Origin: Nonomuraea harbinensis | GTDB lineage: Bacteria > Actinomycetota > Actinomycetes > Streptosporangiales > Streptosporangiaceae | Reading direction: 5' to 3' | DNA length: 64,000 nt | Assembly (NCBI RefSeq): GCF_019396385.1 | Contig: NZ_JAHKRN010000032.1 | Span: 37,780 to 101,779 of the forward strand | Shown: piece after piece, positions 31,244 to 41,300 of the stretch | Numbering within the stretch: the stretch's first letter is position 1 | How the letters are laid out: each line of letters begins with the position of its first letter | Notes under the pieces: generated by a model | Told to the model about the DNA's origin: nothing | The model's database searches: none | The model's input: only the letters and a program-made list of their open reading frames with translations | Position numbers and translations under genes: made by a program

Positions 31244-31271
31244 CCGGCATCAACCGATCGGTTGATGCCGG
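31244..31271. promoter_or_regulatory. 28-bp perfect palindrome upstream of the ABC exporter operon
   Basis: CCGGCATCAACCGA and its exact complement TCGGTTGATGCCGG abut without a loop, centred at 31257/31258 and 64 bp before the ATP-binding-protein start. Lack of a loop and of a T tract argues for a protein-binding operator rather than a terminator. Confidence 0.75.
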
Positions 31272-31335
31272 AATCCACCATCTCGCTTCCCGCCCGGACG
31301 ATCCGCCGCCCCGGCCGCCGCGCGATTCTCGATGC

Positions 31336-32103
31336 ATGCCAACACACCAGGAGCCCGCACTCCGCACCGCCGGACTCCGCAAAGTCTTCGGCGACCACGT
31401 GGCGGTCGACGACATCGACCTCACCGTCCCGGCCGGCTCCTTCTACGGCCTGGTCGGCCCCAACGGCGCGGGCAAGACCACCACCCTGGCCATGGCCGTC
31501 GGCCTGCTCCGTCCCGACGCCGGCAGCGCCGAGATCTTCGGCGTGGACGTCTGGCGTGACACCGTCCAGGCCAAGGCGCTGATCGGTGTGCTGCCCGACG
31601 GGAACGCCATGCCGGAACGGCTCACCGGCCGCGAAGCCCTCACCTACCTCGGCCTGCTGCGCGGCCTGCCCCCCGCCGTGGTCGCCGAGCGCACCGACGA
31701 ACTCCTCCAGGTCCTCGAACTGGACTCCGCCGAGCGGACGCTGATCATCGAGTACTCGACCGGCATGCGCAAGAAGATCGGCCTGGCCGTGGCCCTGCTG
31801 CACGCTCCCCGCCTGCTCGTCCTGGACGAGCCCTTCGAGGCCGTCGACCCCATCTCCGCGGCCACGATCAGGACCATTCTGCGCAGGTTCGCGGGCAACG
31901 GCGGCTCAGTGATCATCTCCAGCCACGTGATGGCTCTCGTCGAGCAGATCTGCGACCACGTGGGCGTCATCTCCGACGGCCGGGTCGTCGCCGCCGGGCC
32001 GCTGGCCGACGTGCGCGGCGCCGCGACCCTGGAAGACGCCTTCGTCGGCCTCGTCGGCGCCCGCACCGGAGGAACGGAGGGGCTGGCATGGCTCACCTCC
32101 TGA
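31336..32103 (+). CDS. ABC transporter ATP-binding protein
   Basis: 255-residue ATPase of an ABC-2 type exporter. Walker A GPNGAGKT at 41-48, signature YSTGMRKK at about 140 (Ser-Thr-Gly where Ser-Gly-Gly is usual), Walker B LLVLDEP and the switch histidine in SSHVM. The ATG at 31336 gives the right domain start; no clear ribosome site precedes it. The 3' end overlaps the permease gene by 16 bp. It powers export by the permease, and both are followed by their own histidine kinase and response regulator. Bacitracin- or lantibiotic-type resistance exporters often have this layout (inference). Confidence 0.9.
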   Translation: MPTHQEPALRTAGLRKVFGDHVAVDDIDLTVPAGSFYGLVGPNGAGKTTTLAMAVGLLRPDAGSAEIFGVDVWRDTVQAKALIGVLPDGNAMPERLTGREALTYLGLLRGLPPAVVAERTDELLQVLELDSAERTLIIEYSTGMRKKIGLAVALLHAPRLLVLDEPFEAVDPISAATIRTILRRFAGNGGSVIISSHVMALVEQICDHVGVISDGRVVAAGPLADVRGAATLEDAFVGLVGARTGGTEGLAWLTS

Positions 32104-33908
32104 CCCCCGGCCCGGCCGCCATGGCGCAGCACATGATCCGCATGCGGCTGGCGCTCATGCGCAACTCCCTGCGCGGCGACGACGCCACCAACCTGTACGC
32201 CGGCGTCTCGTTCGGGCTGCTCCTGGCCCTCGGCACGATCACCGTCGCCGTGCTGTGGCCCGCCTACCTGCCCCTCGCCCTGGCCGTGTGGCTCTCCGGC
32301 TGGATCTTCGGCCCCATTCTCATCGGGGGCGGCAACGAGGCCCTGCGCCCCGAGTACTTCTCCATGCTCCCGGCCAAGCCGGGCCGTATCGCCGCCGCCC
32401 TGCTCGCCGGCGCTTTCGCGGGCCCCGTGCCCGCGGTCAATCTCATCGCCCTGCTGTCGCTGCCCGTGTACGGGTGGCGCTTCGGCCCGGCCGGAGTGCT
32501 CGTCGGCCTGGTGGCGGCCGTCACCACGCTCGTCACGATGGTGATGATCTCCCGCGTCGTCGTGGCGCTCATCGGCCTGTTCGTCAGATCCCGTGCCACC
32601 GCGGCCGCCGTCGGCATCGTGACCGGCACCGCCATCGCCCTGTGCAGCAACGGCTGGGCACCCGTCGTAGCCATGGGCGTCACCGACACCGACGCCTGGT
32701 CCGAGGTGTTCGTCCGCGTCCTGCCCTCCGGATGGGGCGTGGCCGCCATCGAGGCCTCCTGGCCCTTCGCCATCGCCATCCTGGTCGCCAACGCGGGCGT
32801 GATCGCCCTCCTCCTGGCCGCCTGGGCGGTCCTGCTGTCGCGGCGCGTCGTCTCGGCCGCACGCGGCGGTGTGCCGCCCCGCCGCGGCACGCCCCGCCCC
32901 TTCCCGGCCACCGGCGGCGCCCGTGCCGTCGCCGCCAAGGAGCTGCGCGCCTGGTGGCGCGACCTCGTCCGCATCCAGCTCCTCGCCACCGCCTTCTCCT
33001 ACGCCATCGTCACCCCTCTCCTGCTCATCACCATCGACGTCTGGGTCATGGTCCCCTTCGCGGGGCTCATCGCGATCGTGATGGCGGCCGCGTCCTCGGC
33101 CAACCTCTACGGCGCCGACGGGACGGCCCTGTGGCTCACCCTCATGACCCCCGGCGCGGAACGCGCCGACGTACGCGGCCGCCAGCTGGCCTGGCTGCTC
33201 ATCGTCGGCCCGGCCGCCGTCGCCCTCTCCCTGGCCGGCACTCTCATCAGCGGCGAGACCTGGGCCTGGCCGTGGGTGCTGGGCCTGCTTCCCGCCCTCC
33301 TCGGCGGCGGCGCCGGGATCATCGTCCTGCTCGCCGTCACCTCGCTCGTCCCCGGCACCGACCCGCACAAGCGCGGCGGCAACCCGCTCAGCACCGGCGC
33401 CGACGAGACCGCCGAGACCAGCCTGGCCTGGCTCGTGCTCTGCGCGGTCCCCGCGACCGCCCTCCCCGCGGCCGGCGCCATCCTCCTCAACCCCTGGGCC
33501 GGCGTCGCCACCGGTGTGCTGACCGGAGCCCTCAGCGCCTGGGGACTCGGCAGGATCGCCTACCGCAGACTCGAGAACCACGGGATCGACCTGCTCAACC
33601 TCATGAAGCACGGCCCGGCGCCCCAGGCCGACAAACCCACCACCGCAGACCTCCCCATCCAGCACCGCATCGGGGTCATGATCTGCTACACCATCGGCTG
33701 GCTCCCCCTGTTCCCCCAGGGACTCGTGCCCATGGTCATGAAGATCTTCGGCATCGACAACCCCGTATGGTTCCTGGCCCTGCATCTCCCGCCGATCTGG
33801 CAATGGCCCGTGATCATCTTCATGATCGCCCTGGGGCTGCTCATGTACGGCTACGCCATCCTCATCCCCATGCGCCTAAGCTCGTCCTCGTCGGCCACCA
33901 GCGGCTGA
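32088..33908 (+). CDS. ABC exporter permease, large ABC-2-like
   Basis: 606-residue integral membrane protein with about 12 hydrophobic segments and a hydrophilic linker around 260-285 (rich in Arg and Pro). It starts within the ATPase gene (16-bp overlap, GGAGG ribosome site) and is its membrane partner. The segment RAVAAKELRAWWRDLVRIQL is the kind of cytoplasmic coupling segment seen in ABC-2 permeases. The middle part looks like a duplicated half. No substrate-specific feature is visible. Confidence 0.82.
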   Translation: MAHLLTPGPAAMAQHMIRMRLALMRNSLRGDDATNLYAGVSFGLLLALGTITVAVLWPAYLPLALAVWLSGWIFGPILIGGGNEALRPEYFSMLPAKPGRIAAALLAGAFAGPVPAVNLIALLSLPVYGWRFGPAGVLVGLVAAVTTLVTMVMISRVVVALIGLFVRSRATAAAVGIVTGTAIALCSNGWAPVVAMGVTDTDAWSEVFVRVLPSGWGVAAIEASWPFAIAILVANAGVIALLLAAWAVLLSRRVVSAARGGVPPRRGTPRPFPATGGARAVAAKELRAWWRDLVRIQLLATAFSYAIVTPLLLITIDVWVMVPFAGLIAIVMAAASSANLYGADGTALWLTLMTPGAERADVRGRQLAWLLIVGPAAVALSLAGTLISGETWAWPWVLGLLPALLGGGAGIIVLLAVTSLVPGTDPHKRGGNPLSTGADETAETSLAWLVLCAVPATALPAAGAILLNPWAGVATGVLTGALSAWGLGRIAYRRLENHGIDLLNLMKHGPAPQADKPTTADLPIQHRIGVMICYTIGWLPLFPQGLVPMVMKIFGIDNPVWFLALHLPPIWQWPVIIFMIALGLLMYGYAILIPMRLSSSSSATSG

Positions 33909-33944
33909 GCCGCACCCGTACCCGAGAGGAGGGCATCGCCCCGG

Positions 33945-35153
33945 ATGAACGACCCCTTCCCGCCCTCCACGTGGGAGCGGCGCTTCGAGCGCGCCGTCGA
34001 GGTCATCCCCTACGTCACCCTCGCCGTCTCCCTCGTCATCAGCCTGGCCTCACCCGACCAGCCCGAAGGCGGGATCCCCCGCACCTTCGCGCTCACCGCC
34101 CTGGCCCTCGCCTGGATTCTCGGCGTCCGCACCCTCCTTCCCGCCGCCGTGCGCGGACGGAGGGTGGCCGTCACCGTTCACTTCGCCGGCGTCCTGTCCA
34201 CGGCCGCGCTGCTGGCCTTCCACGACCCCATCTTCGTCATCTACTGCATCTCCGGCTTCTTCCTGGCGGCCAACTTCGCCCCCTCGAAGTGGACCTTCGC
34301 CGCCGTCGCCGCCACCTCCGTCGTCCTGTACGGTTCGACGCTCGACTGGACCCAGGCCACCGTCCAGCTCATCGCCTTCCACATGGCGATCGTCGCCGTG
34401 CAGACCGTCGCCATCGGCGGCGGCCACATCCTCGGCATCAGGATCGAGGACCGGCAGCGTAAATACCGCAAAGCAGTCAGCGACCTTCAGACCGCCCTGG
34501 AGGAGAACGCCGACCTGCACGCCCAGCTCCTCACCCAGGCCCACCAGGCCGGCATCCTCGACGAACGCCAGCGCATGGCACGCGAGATCCACGACACCCT
34601 CGCCCAAGGACTGACCGGCATCATCACCCAGCTGCGCGCCGCCCAGCGCGTCAAGGACTCCGGCACCCACCTCGAACTCGCGCTCGACCTCGCCCAGGAC
34701 AGCCTCACCGAAGCCCGCCGCTCCGTCGCCGCCCTCCAGCCCCGCCAGCTGGAGGAAGCCCACCTCCCCGAGGCCATGACGACCCTGGCCCGCAACTGGA
34801 CCCAGACCACCGGCGTCGACCTGCACATCGAGGTGACCGGCGACCGCGTCCCCCTCAGCCCCGCCATCGAGGTCACCCTGTTCCGCGTCGCCCAGGAAGC
34901 CCTCGCCAACGTGGCCAAACACGCGGGCGCCACCCGCGCCGGCCTCACCCTCTCCTACACCGGCCCGGTCGTCCTGCTCGACATCCGCGATGACGGCACC
35001 GGCATCCACGACCCCGGCAGCAGAGGGTTCGGTCTCAGCAGCATGCGTCAGCGCCTGCGCGGCGTCGGCGGCTCCCTCGAGATCGAGAGCACGCCCGGCG
35101 AGGGCACCGCCGTCAGTGCCACCGTCCCCGCGCTCCAAGGAAACGTGCTGTGA
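33945..35153 (+). CDS. Sensor histidine kinase (HisKA_3 type)
   Basis: 402-residue membrane kinase. Several transmembrane helices lie in about 22-165, then a coiled coil (EENADLHAQLL), the dimerisation and phosphorylation site HDTLAQGL with His216, and an HATPase domain with NVAKHAGA, DIRDDGTG and GFGLSSMRQR. It phosphorylates the response regulator encoded next, which overlaps it by GTGA. Being co-directional with the ABC exporter, it likely senses the exported compound or membrane stress. Confidence 0.9.
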   Translation: MNDPFPPSTWERRFERAVEVIPYVTLAVSLVISLASPDQPEGGIPRTFALTALALAWILGVRTLLPAAVRGRRVAVTVHFAGVLSTAALLAFHDPIFVIYCISGFFLAANFAPSKWTFAAVAATSVVLYGSTLDWTQATVQLIAFHMAIVAVQTVAIGGGHILGIRIEDRQRKYRKAVSDLQTALEENADLHAQLLTQAHQAGILDERQRMAREIHDTLAQGLTGIITQLRAAQRVKDSGTHLELALDLAQDSLTEARRSVAALQPRQLEEAHLPEAMTTLARNWTQTTGVDLHIEVTGDRVPLSPAIEVTLFRVAQEALANVAKHAGATRAGLTLSYTGPVVLLDIRDDGTGIHDPGSRGFGLSSMRQRLRGVGGSLEIESTPGEGTAVSATVPALQGNVL

Positions 35154-35770
35154 TCCGCCTTCTGATCGTCGACGACCACCCCATCGTCCGCGACGGCCTG
35201 CGCGCCGCCTTCGAAGCCGAACCCGACATCGAGGTCGCCGGCGAGGCCGCCAACGGCCGCGAAGGCATCGACCGCGCCGCCGCGCTCGGTGTCGACATCG
35301 TCCTCATGGACCTGCGCATGCCCGAGATGGACGGCGTCACCGCCATCACCGCCCTGCGCCGTTCCCACCCGCACATCAAGACCCTGGTCCTGACGACGTT
35401 CGACGGCGACTCCGACGTCCTGCCCGCCATCGAAGCCGGCGCCACCGGCTATCTCCTCAAGGACGCCCCCACCGACGAGCTCCTGCGCGCCGTCCGCGCC
35501 ACGGCCGCCGGCGAGCCGGTCCTGTCGCCCTCCGTCGCGGGCCGTCTGATGGGCCAGGTACGCAGACCGGTCAAGGCCGCCCTTTCCGACCGCGAACTCC
35601 AGGTCCTCGCCCTCGTCGCCGACGGCGCCTCCAATCGCCAGGCGGCCGCCAAGCTCTTCATCAGCGAGGCGAGCATCAAGACCCACCTGCTGCACATCTA
35701 CGACAAACTCGGCGTCCGCGACCGCGCGGCCGCCGTCGGCGAGGGTTACCGGCGAGGTCTGCTCAGTTAG
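35150..35770 (+). CDS. NarL/FixJ-type response regulator
   Basis: 206-residue regulator. The receiver domain is 1-120 (VDDHP, phosphoacceptor Asp54 in VLMDLRMPEMDG, Lys in LLKDAP). The LuxR-type helix-turn-helix is at about 140-200 (LSDRELQVLALVADGASNRQ, KTHLLHIYDKLGV). GTG start overlapping the kinase stop. It probably controls the ABC operon, perhaps through the 28-bp palindrome. Its stop is 8 bp from that of the decayed GntR gene on the other strand. Confidence 0.92.
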   Translation: MIRLLIVDDHPIVRDGLRAAFEAEPDIEVAGEAANGREGIDRAAALGVDIVLMDLRMPEMDGVTAITALRRSHPHIKTLVLTTFDGDSDVLPAIEAGATGYLLKDAPTDELLRAVRATAAGEPVLSPSVAGRLMGQVRRPVKAALSDRELQVLALVADGASNRQAAAKLFISEASIKTHLLHIYDKLGVRDRAAAVGEGYRRGLLS

Positions 35771-35778
35771 CGGCGGGC

Positions 35779-36405
35779 TCAGTCGTCGGTGAAGACGGGA
35801 AGCACCGGCGGGGCGTAGCGGGCGCCGGCCTCCGGGTCGCCGGTCGACTGGGTCAGCAGCAGCCGCGTCGTCCCCAGGAGGTGATCGCGCATGGCCTGGG
35901 CCGCCCCCTGCTCGTCCCGGTCCTGGATGCGCTCGAGAATGCGCTCGTGAACCCGCCAGATGTCCCACAGGGTCCGCGTCTTGGTCGTGGACAGGCCGCG
36001 CGCGGCCAGCTGCGCCCGCATCATCGCGACGGACTGGGTCACCCGCGTGTTGCCCGCGGCCTCCAGGATCATCTCGTGGAAGGCCACGTCCTCTTCCTGG
36101 AAGAGCCGCTCGTCCCCGCTCTCGCAGGCCTGCCGCATCCGCTCGAGCGCCTTGGAGAAGGACGCCATCTGGTCGTCGGTCATCATGGTCGCGGCGCGGT
36201 AGGCCGAGGGGACTTCGAGCAGGTAGCGCAGCGTGTAGATCTCTTCGATGTCGCGCGTGTCTATCTGGAGGATCCGCACCCCCCGGCTCCGCTCGAACCG
36301 GACCACGCCGTGCGTGGCGAGCTGCAGCAGGGCCTCACGGACGGGCGTCCGCGAGACCCCAGCTGGGCGGCGATCTCCACGACGGAGTGCAGCGTAGCCA
36401 GGTGC
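35779..36405 (-). pseudogene. GntR/FadR-type regulator, frameshifted and 5'-truncated
   Basis: The effector (FCD) domain is complete, from RTPVREALLQLATHGVVRFE to the end, with the family histidines. The helix-turn-helix is split: VEIAAQLG reads in one frame and VSRTPVREAL in the next, because one G is missing at about 36357-36361. Before HLATLHSVVEIAAQ the frame meets a stop and no normal N-terminus exists. The lost 5' end faces the lost 5' end of the sugar permease gene. It would have regulated that transporter or the aminotransferase nearby. Confidence 0.7.
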
Positions 36406-37440
36406 CGAGGCGTCCCTCACGGCGGCGACCTCGGCCCAGAGCGAGGAGGCCGCCGGACCGGCCCGGCGCAAGGGCCCGCTCGACAGGTTCCGCCGCCTGC
36501 TCTCCAGCGAGCAGGCGCCCAGCCTGTTCCTGGCGGCCGCGATCGTCCTGCTGGCCCTGGTGAGCGCCACCAGGAGCGAGCGCTTCCTGTCCGAGTTCAA
36601 CATCGCCAGCATGCTCGGCCTGGCGGCGCCCATGCTCTTCCTCGCCGCCGGGCAGCTCATCGTCATGCTCACCGGAGGGATCGACCTGTCGGTCGGCCCC
36701 CCCTGAGCGGGACCCTCGTGGTCATCGCCTCGTTCTACGTCCTCGACGGGTACGGAGCCGGGTGGTGGATCCTCGGATTCGTGCTGATGTTCCTCGCGGC
36801 GGCCGCCGTGGGACTGGGCAACGGGATGATGGTCAGATACGCCCGGGTGACCCCGGTGGTCGCCACCTTGGTCACCTACACCGCGCTCCAGGGATTCTCC
36901 CTGGTCATGCGCGACTCGCCCGGCGGATCGATCTCCAGCACCGTCACCGAGGCGCTTGGGGCGCGCATCGGCCCGATCCCCTACGCGGTCATCGTCGGCG
37001 CGGCCGTCCTCATCGCGCTGGAAGTGATGTCCCGGCGTTCGATGATGGGCCTGCGCCTGCGGGGCGCCGGCTCGTCGGAGCACGCCGCGCGCAACCGGGG
37101 AATCCCGGTGACCCGCGTCCACCTCGTCGTCTACGTCGCCAGCGCGCTGCTCACCATGCTCGGCGCCCTGCTGCTGATGGCGCAGATCGGCGTGGGCGAC
37201 CCCACCGCCGGCGTCAGCTACACGATGGCCAGCATCACCGCCGTCGTCCTCGGCGGAGCCTCCATCTTCGGCGGCCGGGGCAGCTTCATCGGCGTCCTGT
37301 TCGGCGTCGTACTCCTGCAGGTCATCCAGAACACCACCGTGTTCCTCGGCCTGTCGCAGGCATGGCAGTACTGGATGCTCGGCCTCATGGCGCTGGCCGC
37401 GACGGCCATCTACTCCCAGGTCCGAGCGGCCCGAGCGTAA
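36398..37440 (+). pseudogene. RbsC-type sugar ABC permease, 5'-truncated and frameshifted
   Basis: Membrane permease of the ribose/branched-chain amino acid type. An open stretch without start codon begins after a TAG at 36395-36397 and reads LLSSEQAPSLFLAAAIVLLA through MLFLAAGQLIVMLTGGIDLS. A run of seven C at about 36699-36705 then throws it out of frame (VGPP stop). The next frame continues with LSGTLVVIASFYVLDG to a TAA at 37440, including the family loop around GASSEHAARNRG-like residues. One base more or two fewer in the C run would restore it. No cognate ATPase or binding protein is present. Confidence 0.72.
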
Positions 37441-37458
37441 GGAGGATCGTCCCGTTCT

Positions 37459-37472
37459 CCCCCTTTAGGGGG
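37459..37472. terminator. Short GC hairpin after the permease relic
   Basis: CCCCC-TTTA-GGGGG forms a 5-bp stem with a 4-nt loop 19 bp after the permease stop. No T tract follows; a weak terminator at best. Confidence 0.4.
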
Positions 37473-37513
37473 CTTGCTGACCTGCTTCTCGTGTGACCTC
37501 TGAAAGGACGAGT

Positions 37514-37787
37514 GTGATCATGGCTGGGACTTCGGATGCCGCGCTCCGCGAACGGGCGCGCCGGGTCATCCCAGGCGGGATGTACGGACATCAGCGGGCG
37601 GGCCTGTTCCCCGAGAACTTCCCGCAGTACCTCTCCCACGGCGAAGGGGCCCTGATCCGCGACGTCGACGGCCGTGAGTTCGTCGACCTGCTCTGCGGTG
37701 TCGCACACCGACGAGATGGTGGCCCGGGCGCTCTCCGGCACCGAGGCCGCCTTCCGCGCGGTCCGCGACCGGTTCGGCGACGGGTGA
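37514..37787 (+). pseudogene. Class-III aminotransferase with most of the gene deleted
   Basis: The start is intact: AAAGGA ribosome site, GTG at 37514, then RARRVIPGGMYGHQRAGLFP and FPQYLSHGEGALIRDVDGRE as in glutamate-1-semialdehyde-aminomutase-like PLP enzymes. At about 37697 the sequence jumps, in another frame, to SHTDEMVARALSGTEAAFRA and a stop at 37787, which is the family's extreme C-terminus. About 330 codons, including the PLP lysine, are missing. Clearly non-functional unless the assembly is wrong here. Confidence 0.75.
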
Positions 37788-37808
37788 GCCCTCCGGGGCT
37801 CGCGGGCG

Positions 37809-38210
37809 TCAGGCGGGCCGGCCCGCCTTGCCCGTCTCGCGCAGCATCAGCAGGCCGGTGACGGCCACCAGCGCCGACGTCAGGCCGTGGATGCCGAACG
37901 CGGCGGCCACCGAGCCGTGGTGGGCCAGCACGTTGGCCATGTCGCCGAACGGGATGACGGCCATCGTCAGCAGGACCCAGCCCAGGGCCCGGCGCTGGCC
38001 CGTCACCAGCAGGACGCCCAGGACCAGGCCCGACCCGATGTCGCGGATGCCCTTCAGGATCAGGAAGCCGCCGCCGTCGCCGGAGGGCCAGTCCGGCAGG
38101 CCGAAGGTCGGGGCGGACGTCTCGGGGGTCAGGACGTAGGACACCCCGATGTAGAGGATGAACAGGGCACCGGCGGCGGCCAGGACGGTGTTGACGTTCT
38201 TCAGCGACAT
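37809..38210 (-). CDS. DUF4267 small membrane protein
   Basis: 133-residue protein with four hydrophobic helices (VLAAAGALFILYIGVSYVL, LILKGIRDIGSGLVLGVLLV, LGWVLLTMAVIPFGDMANVL, LTSALVAVTGLLML). This fits the DUF4267 family, related in shape to DoxX, of unknown function. Strong ribosome site AAAGGAGA before the ATG at 38210. Divergent from the AfsR-type regulator gene across 100 bp that holds SARP-type heptamer repeats. Confidence 0.8.
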   Translation of the reverse strand: MSLKNVNTVLAAAGALFILYIGVSYVLTPETSAPTFGLPDWPSGDGGGFLILKGIRDIGSGLVLGVLLVTGQRRALGWVLLTMAVIPFGDMANVLAHHGSVAAAFGIHGLTSALVAVTGLLMLRETGKAGRPA

Positions 38211-38257
38211 GGTTCTTCTCCTTTGACGTGCCGACGCGTCCAGGCTGCTCCCGGGTG

Positions 38258-38301
38258 TTTGGAGGGTGCTTGGAGCCAGTTTGGAAGCCTCCTCGTACGA
38301 T
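38258..38301 (+). promoter_or_regulatory. SARP operator: three heptamers at 11-bp spacing, with -10 box
   Basis: TTTGGAG (38258-38264), CTTGGAG (38269-38275) and TTTGGAA (38280-38286) are direct repeats with an exact 11-bp period. The last ends 9 bp before a -10 box TACGAT (38296-38301). SARP regulators are known to bind such heptamers about 8 bp from the -10 element. The ATG at 38311 is 9 nt past the -10 box, so the transcript is likely leaderless. Confidence 0.8.
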
Positions 38302-38310
38302 GTACGGATT

Positions 38311-41300
38311 ATGGTGTTCATTCGGGTGCTGGGCGAGTTCGCGACCGAGGTGAACGGTGAGCCCGTCCACCCCGGCGGGCCTCGGCAGCGGGGCGTGCTG
38401 GCGCTGCTGGTCGCGGCGCGCGGGCAGGTCGTGCCGGTCGACCGGATGATCGAGGACCTGTGGCGCGGCGAGCCGCCCGCGCGGGCGCTGATGTCCTTGC
38501 AGGCGTACGTGTCCAACCTGCGCCGGCTGCTGGAGCCGGGGCGCCCGCCGCGCGCGCCGGCCCGGCTGCTGGTGAGCGCGCCGCCCGGCTACGCGCTGCG
38601 GCTGCCGCCGGACTCGGTGGACGCGTGGCGGTTCGAGGACCTGCTCGGCCAGGCCCGTACGGTCACCGACCCGCGCGCCGCCCGGGCACGGCTCGCCGAG
38701 GCGCTGGAGCTGTGGCGGGGACCGGCGTTCGCCGAGGTCGCCGACGAGCCGTGGGCCGCCGCCGAGACGGCCAGGCTGGACGAGCTGCGCCTGGTCGCCG
38801 CCGAGCTGCACGTCGCGGCGGGCCTGCGGACCGGCGACCCCGCGACGGTGGTGCCCGAGGCCGAGCGGCTCACCCGCGGCGAGCCCCTGCGCGAGGAGGG
38901 CTGGCGGCTGCACGCCCTGGCCCTGTGGAGCAGCGGCCGCCAGGCCGACGCCCTGGCCACCCTCCGCCGCGCCCGCCGCCTGTTCGCCGAGGAGCTCGGG
39001 CTCGACCCCGGCCCTGACCTGACGGCACTGGAGGAGGCCATCCTCACCGGGCGCACCGACGTCCTCCGCGCGACCGTACCCCCGCCACAGCAGACGCCTC
39101 CGCTTCCGCCGACGGTTACCCTCCCCGGGACGGTCCCGGTCGCCGAGGCGTCGTTCGTCGGGCGTGAGGCGGAGCTGTCAGCGCTGGTCACGGCCGCCGA
39201 ACAGGCCGCCGCCGACGGAGCCCGCGTCGCCCTTGTCACCGGCGAGGCCGGGCTCGGCAAGTCGACGCTCCTGGAACACCTCGGCAGGCGGCTGGAACGT
39301 ACCGGATGGCTGGTCGCCGCCGGCCACTGCCCCGAGGCCGCCGGCGCGCCGCCCGCGTGGGCCTGGACCGAGGCGCTGGGAGCCGTCGCCGCGGCCACGT
39401 CGCCGGGCGAGCACGCGGACGACCTCGCGCCGCTGCTCACCGACACCGTGCCGGTGGACGCCGACGCCACCGCGGGACGGTTCCGCCTGCGCCGGGCCGT
39501 GTGGCGATGGCTCGCGGCGGTCGCCGCGAAGCGCCCGGTCGCCGTCGTGCTGGACGACCTGCACTGGGCGGACGCCGCCACGCTGGAGCTGCTCGGCGGC
39601 GGCCTCGGCACGCGGGCCCCCATCCTGGTCGTCGCGGCCTACCGGGCGGAGGAGAGCGAACACCTCACCGACACACTGGCCGCCCTCGCCCGCGCCGCAC
39701 CCCTGCGGCTCGCCCTGCCCGGCCTGGACGACGCGGCCGTGGCCCAGCTCGTACGGAACGAGTGCGAGGCCGACGACAAGACCGTCGCCGGCATCGCCGA
39801 GCGCACCGGCGGCAACCCGTTCTACGTGCGCGAGAGCGCGCGGCTGCTGAACGGAGAGGGCGCGCTGGTCGCCCTTTCGGAGGTCCCGCAGGGCGTACGG
39901 GACGTGCTGCGGCGCCGCCTGGCACGGCTGCCCGGGCAAGGCGTGGCCGTGCTGCGGCTGGCCGCGGTCGCGGGCCGGGAAAGCTCCGTGGACGTCCTGG
40001 TCGACGCCGCCGGCACCGACAGCGTGCTGGACGCGCTGGACGCGGGCGTGATCGCCGGACTGCTGAGCGAGCCCGCGCCCGGACGGGTCCGGTTCGTCCA
40101 CGCCCTCGTCCGCGACACCCTCCTGGCCGACGTCAGCCGCCTGCGGGCGGCCCGCATGCACGCCCGCGTCGCCGCCGCCCTGGAACCCACCGGCGACATC
40201 ACGGCGCTCGCGCACCACTACGCGCGGGCCGGATCCCCCAAGGCCGTCGGCTACTGCGTCCGGGCCGCCGAGCTGGCCGAGGCCCGCTACGCCCACGACG
40301 TCGCGGCCGATCTCCTCGCCGACGCCGTCGCGAACTCGACCAGTCCGGAGGAACGCGTCGCCCTGTACGGCAGGCTGCTGCGCGCGCAGATCCGGGCCGG
40401 CGCCGTGGCCGCCGCCCGGACGACCCGCCGGCAGGCCGTCGAGTACGCGGAGTCCCTGGGACGCGACGACCTGATGATCGCCGCCTTCACCGCCTGGACC
40501 GAGCCGACGCCCTGGCAGTCCCGCCCGTACGGCACGGTGGACCGGCCCGTCGTCGACCGGCTGAGCCGCCTGCTCGCACGCACCGACCTGACTGCGGAGG
40601 TACGCGGCCGCCTCCTCGTCTCCTACGCCGAGGAGCTGGCCGGCGAGGACGACCCCACCGTCACGGCGGCGGCCCGCGAGGCGCTCGGCCTGGCCACCGG
40701 GCCCCGCCTGCGGGCGGCGGCGCTCCGGATCCTGACCCGCGGCCACACCGGATCGGCCGGCAGCGACGAGCTCTGCCGCGAGCTGGTCGCGCTCGGCACC
40801 GAGCACGACCTGCCCGTCTACCGCGTCACCGGGCTGCTCAACCACGCCGCCGTCGCCGCCGGGGCCGGCGACCCGGCCACCATGCGCCGGGTGACCGCCG
40901 AGGCCCTCGACCTCGCGCGTACCTACCGGATGCCCGAGGCGATCGGCGTCGCCGAGGTGACCCTGGCGACCCTGGCCCTCATCGAGGGCCGGTTCGCCGA
41001 CGCAGAACGGCTCTACACCGAGGCCGCCGGCGGCATGCGGCGCGCCGGATCGCTGCACGCCCCCGGCTTCCTCGGCCTCGCGCTGGCCGCGACCTGGGTG
41101 AACGACGGCACCCTCGCCGAGCACCTGGACGACGTGCGCGCCCTCCACGAGGCGACCGGCCCGATCGCCGCCGACCTGCTGGCCCTCGCCCTGCACGCCA
41201 GCGGCCTGACCGCCGAGGCCCGCCGGGTGCGCGCATCGGACCCGATCCGGCCCGACTACTTCTTCACCTTCCTCACCACCGCCCGCGCGATGGCCGTCAT

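Noticed and set aside
31244..31271. 28-bp palindrome as a terminator of the preceding relic
   Set aside because: No loop and no T tract, and it lies at the expected place for an operator of the ABC operon.
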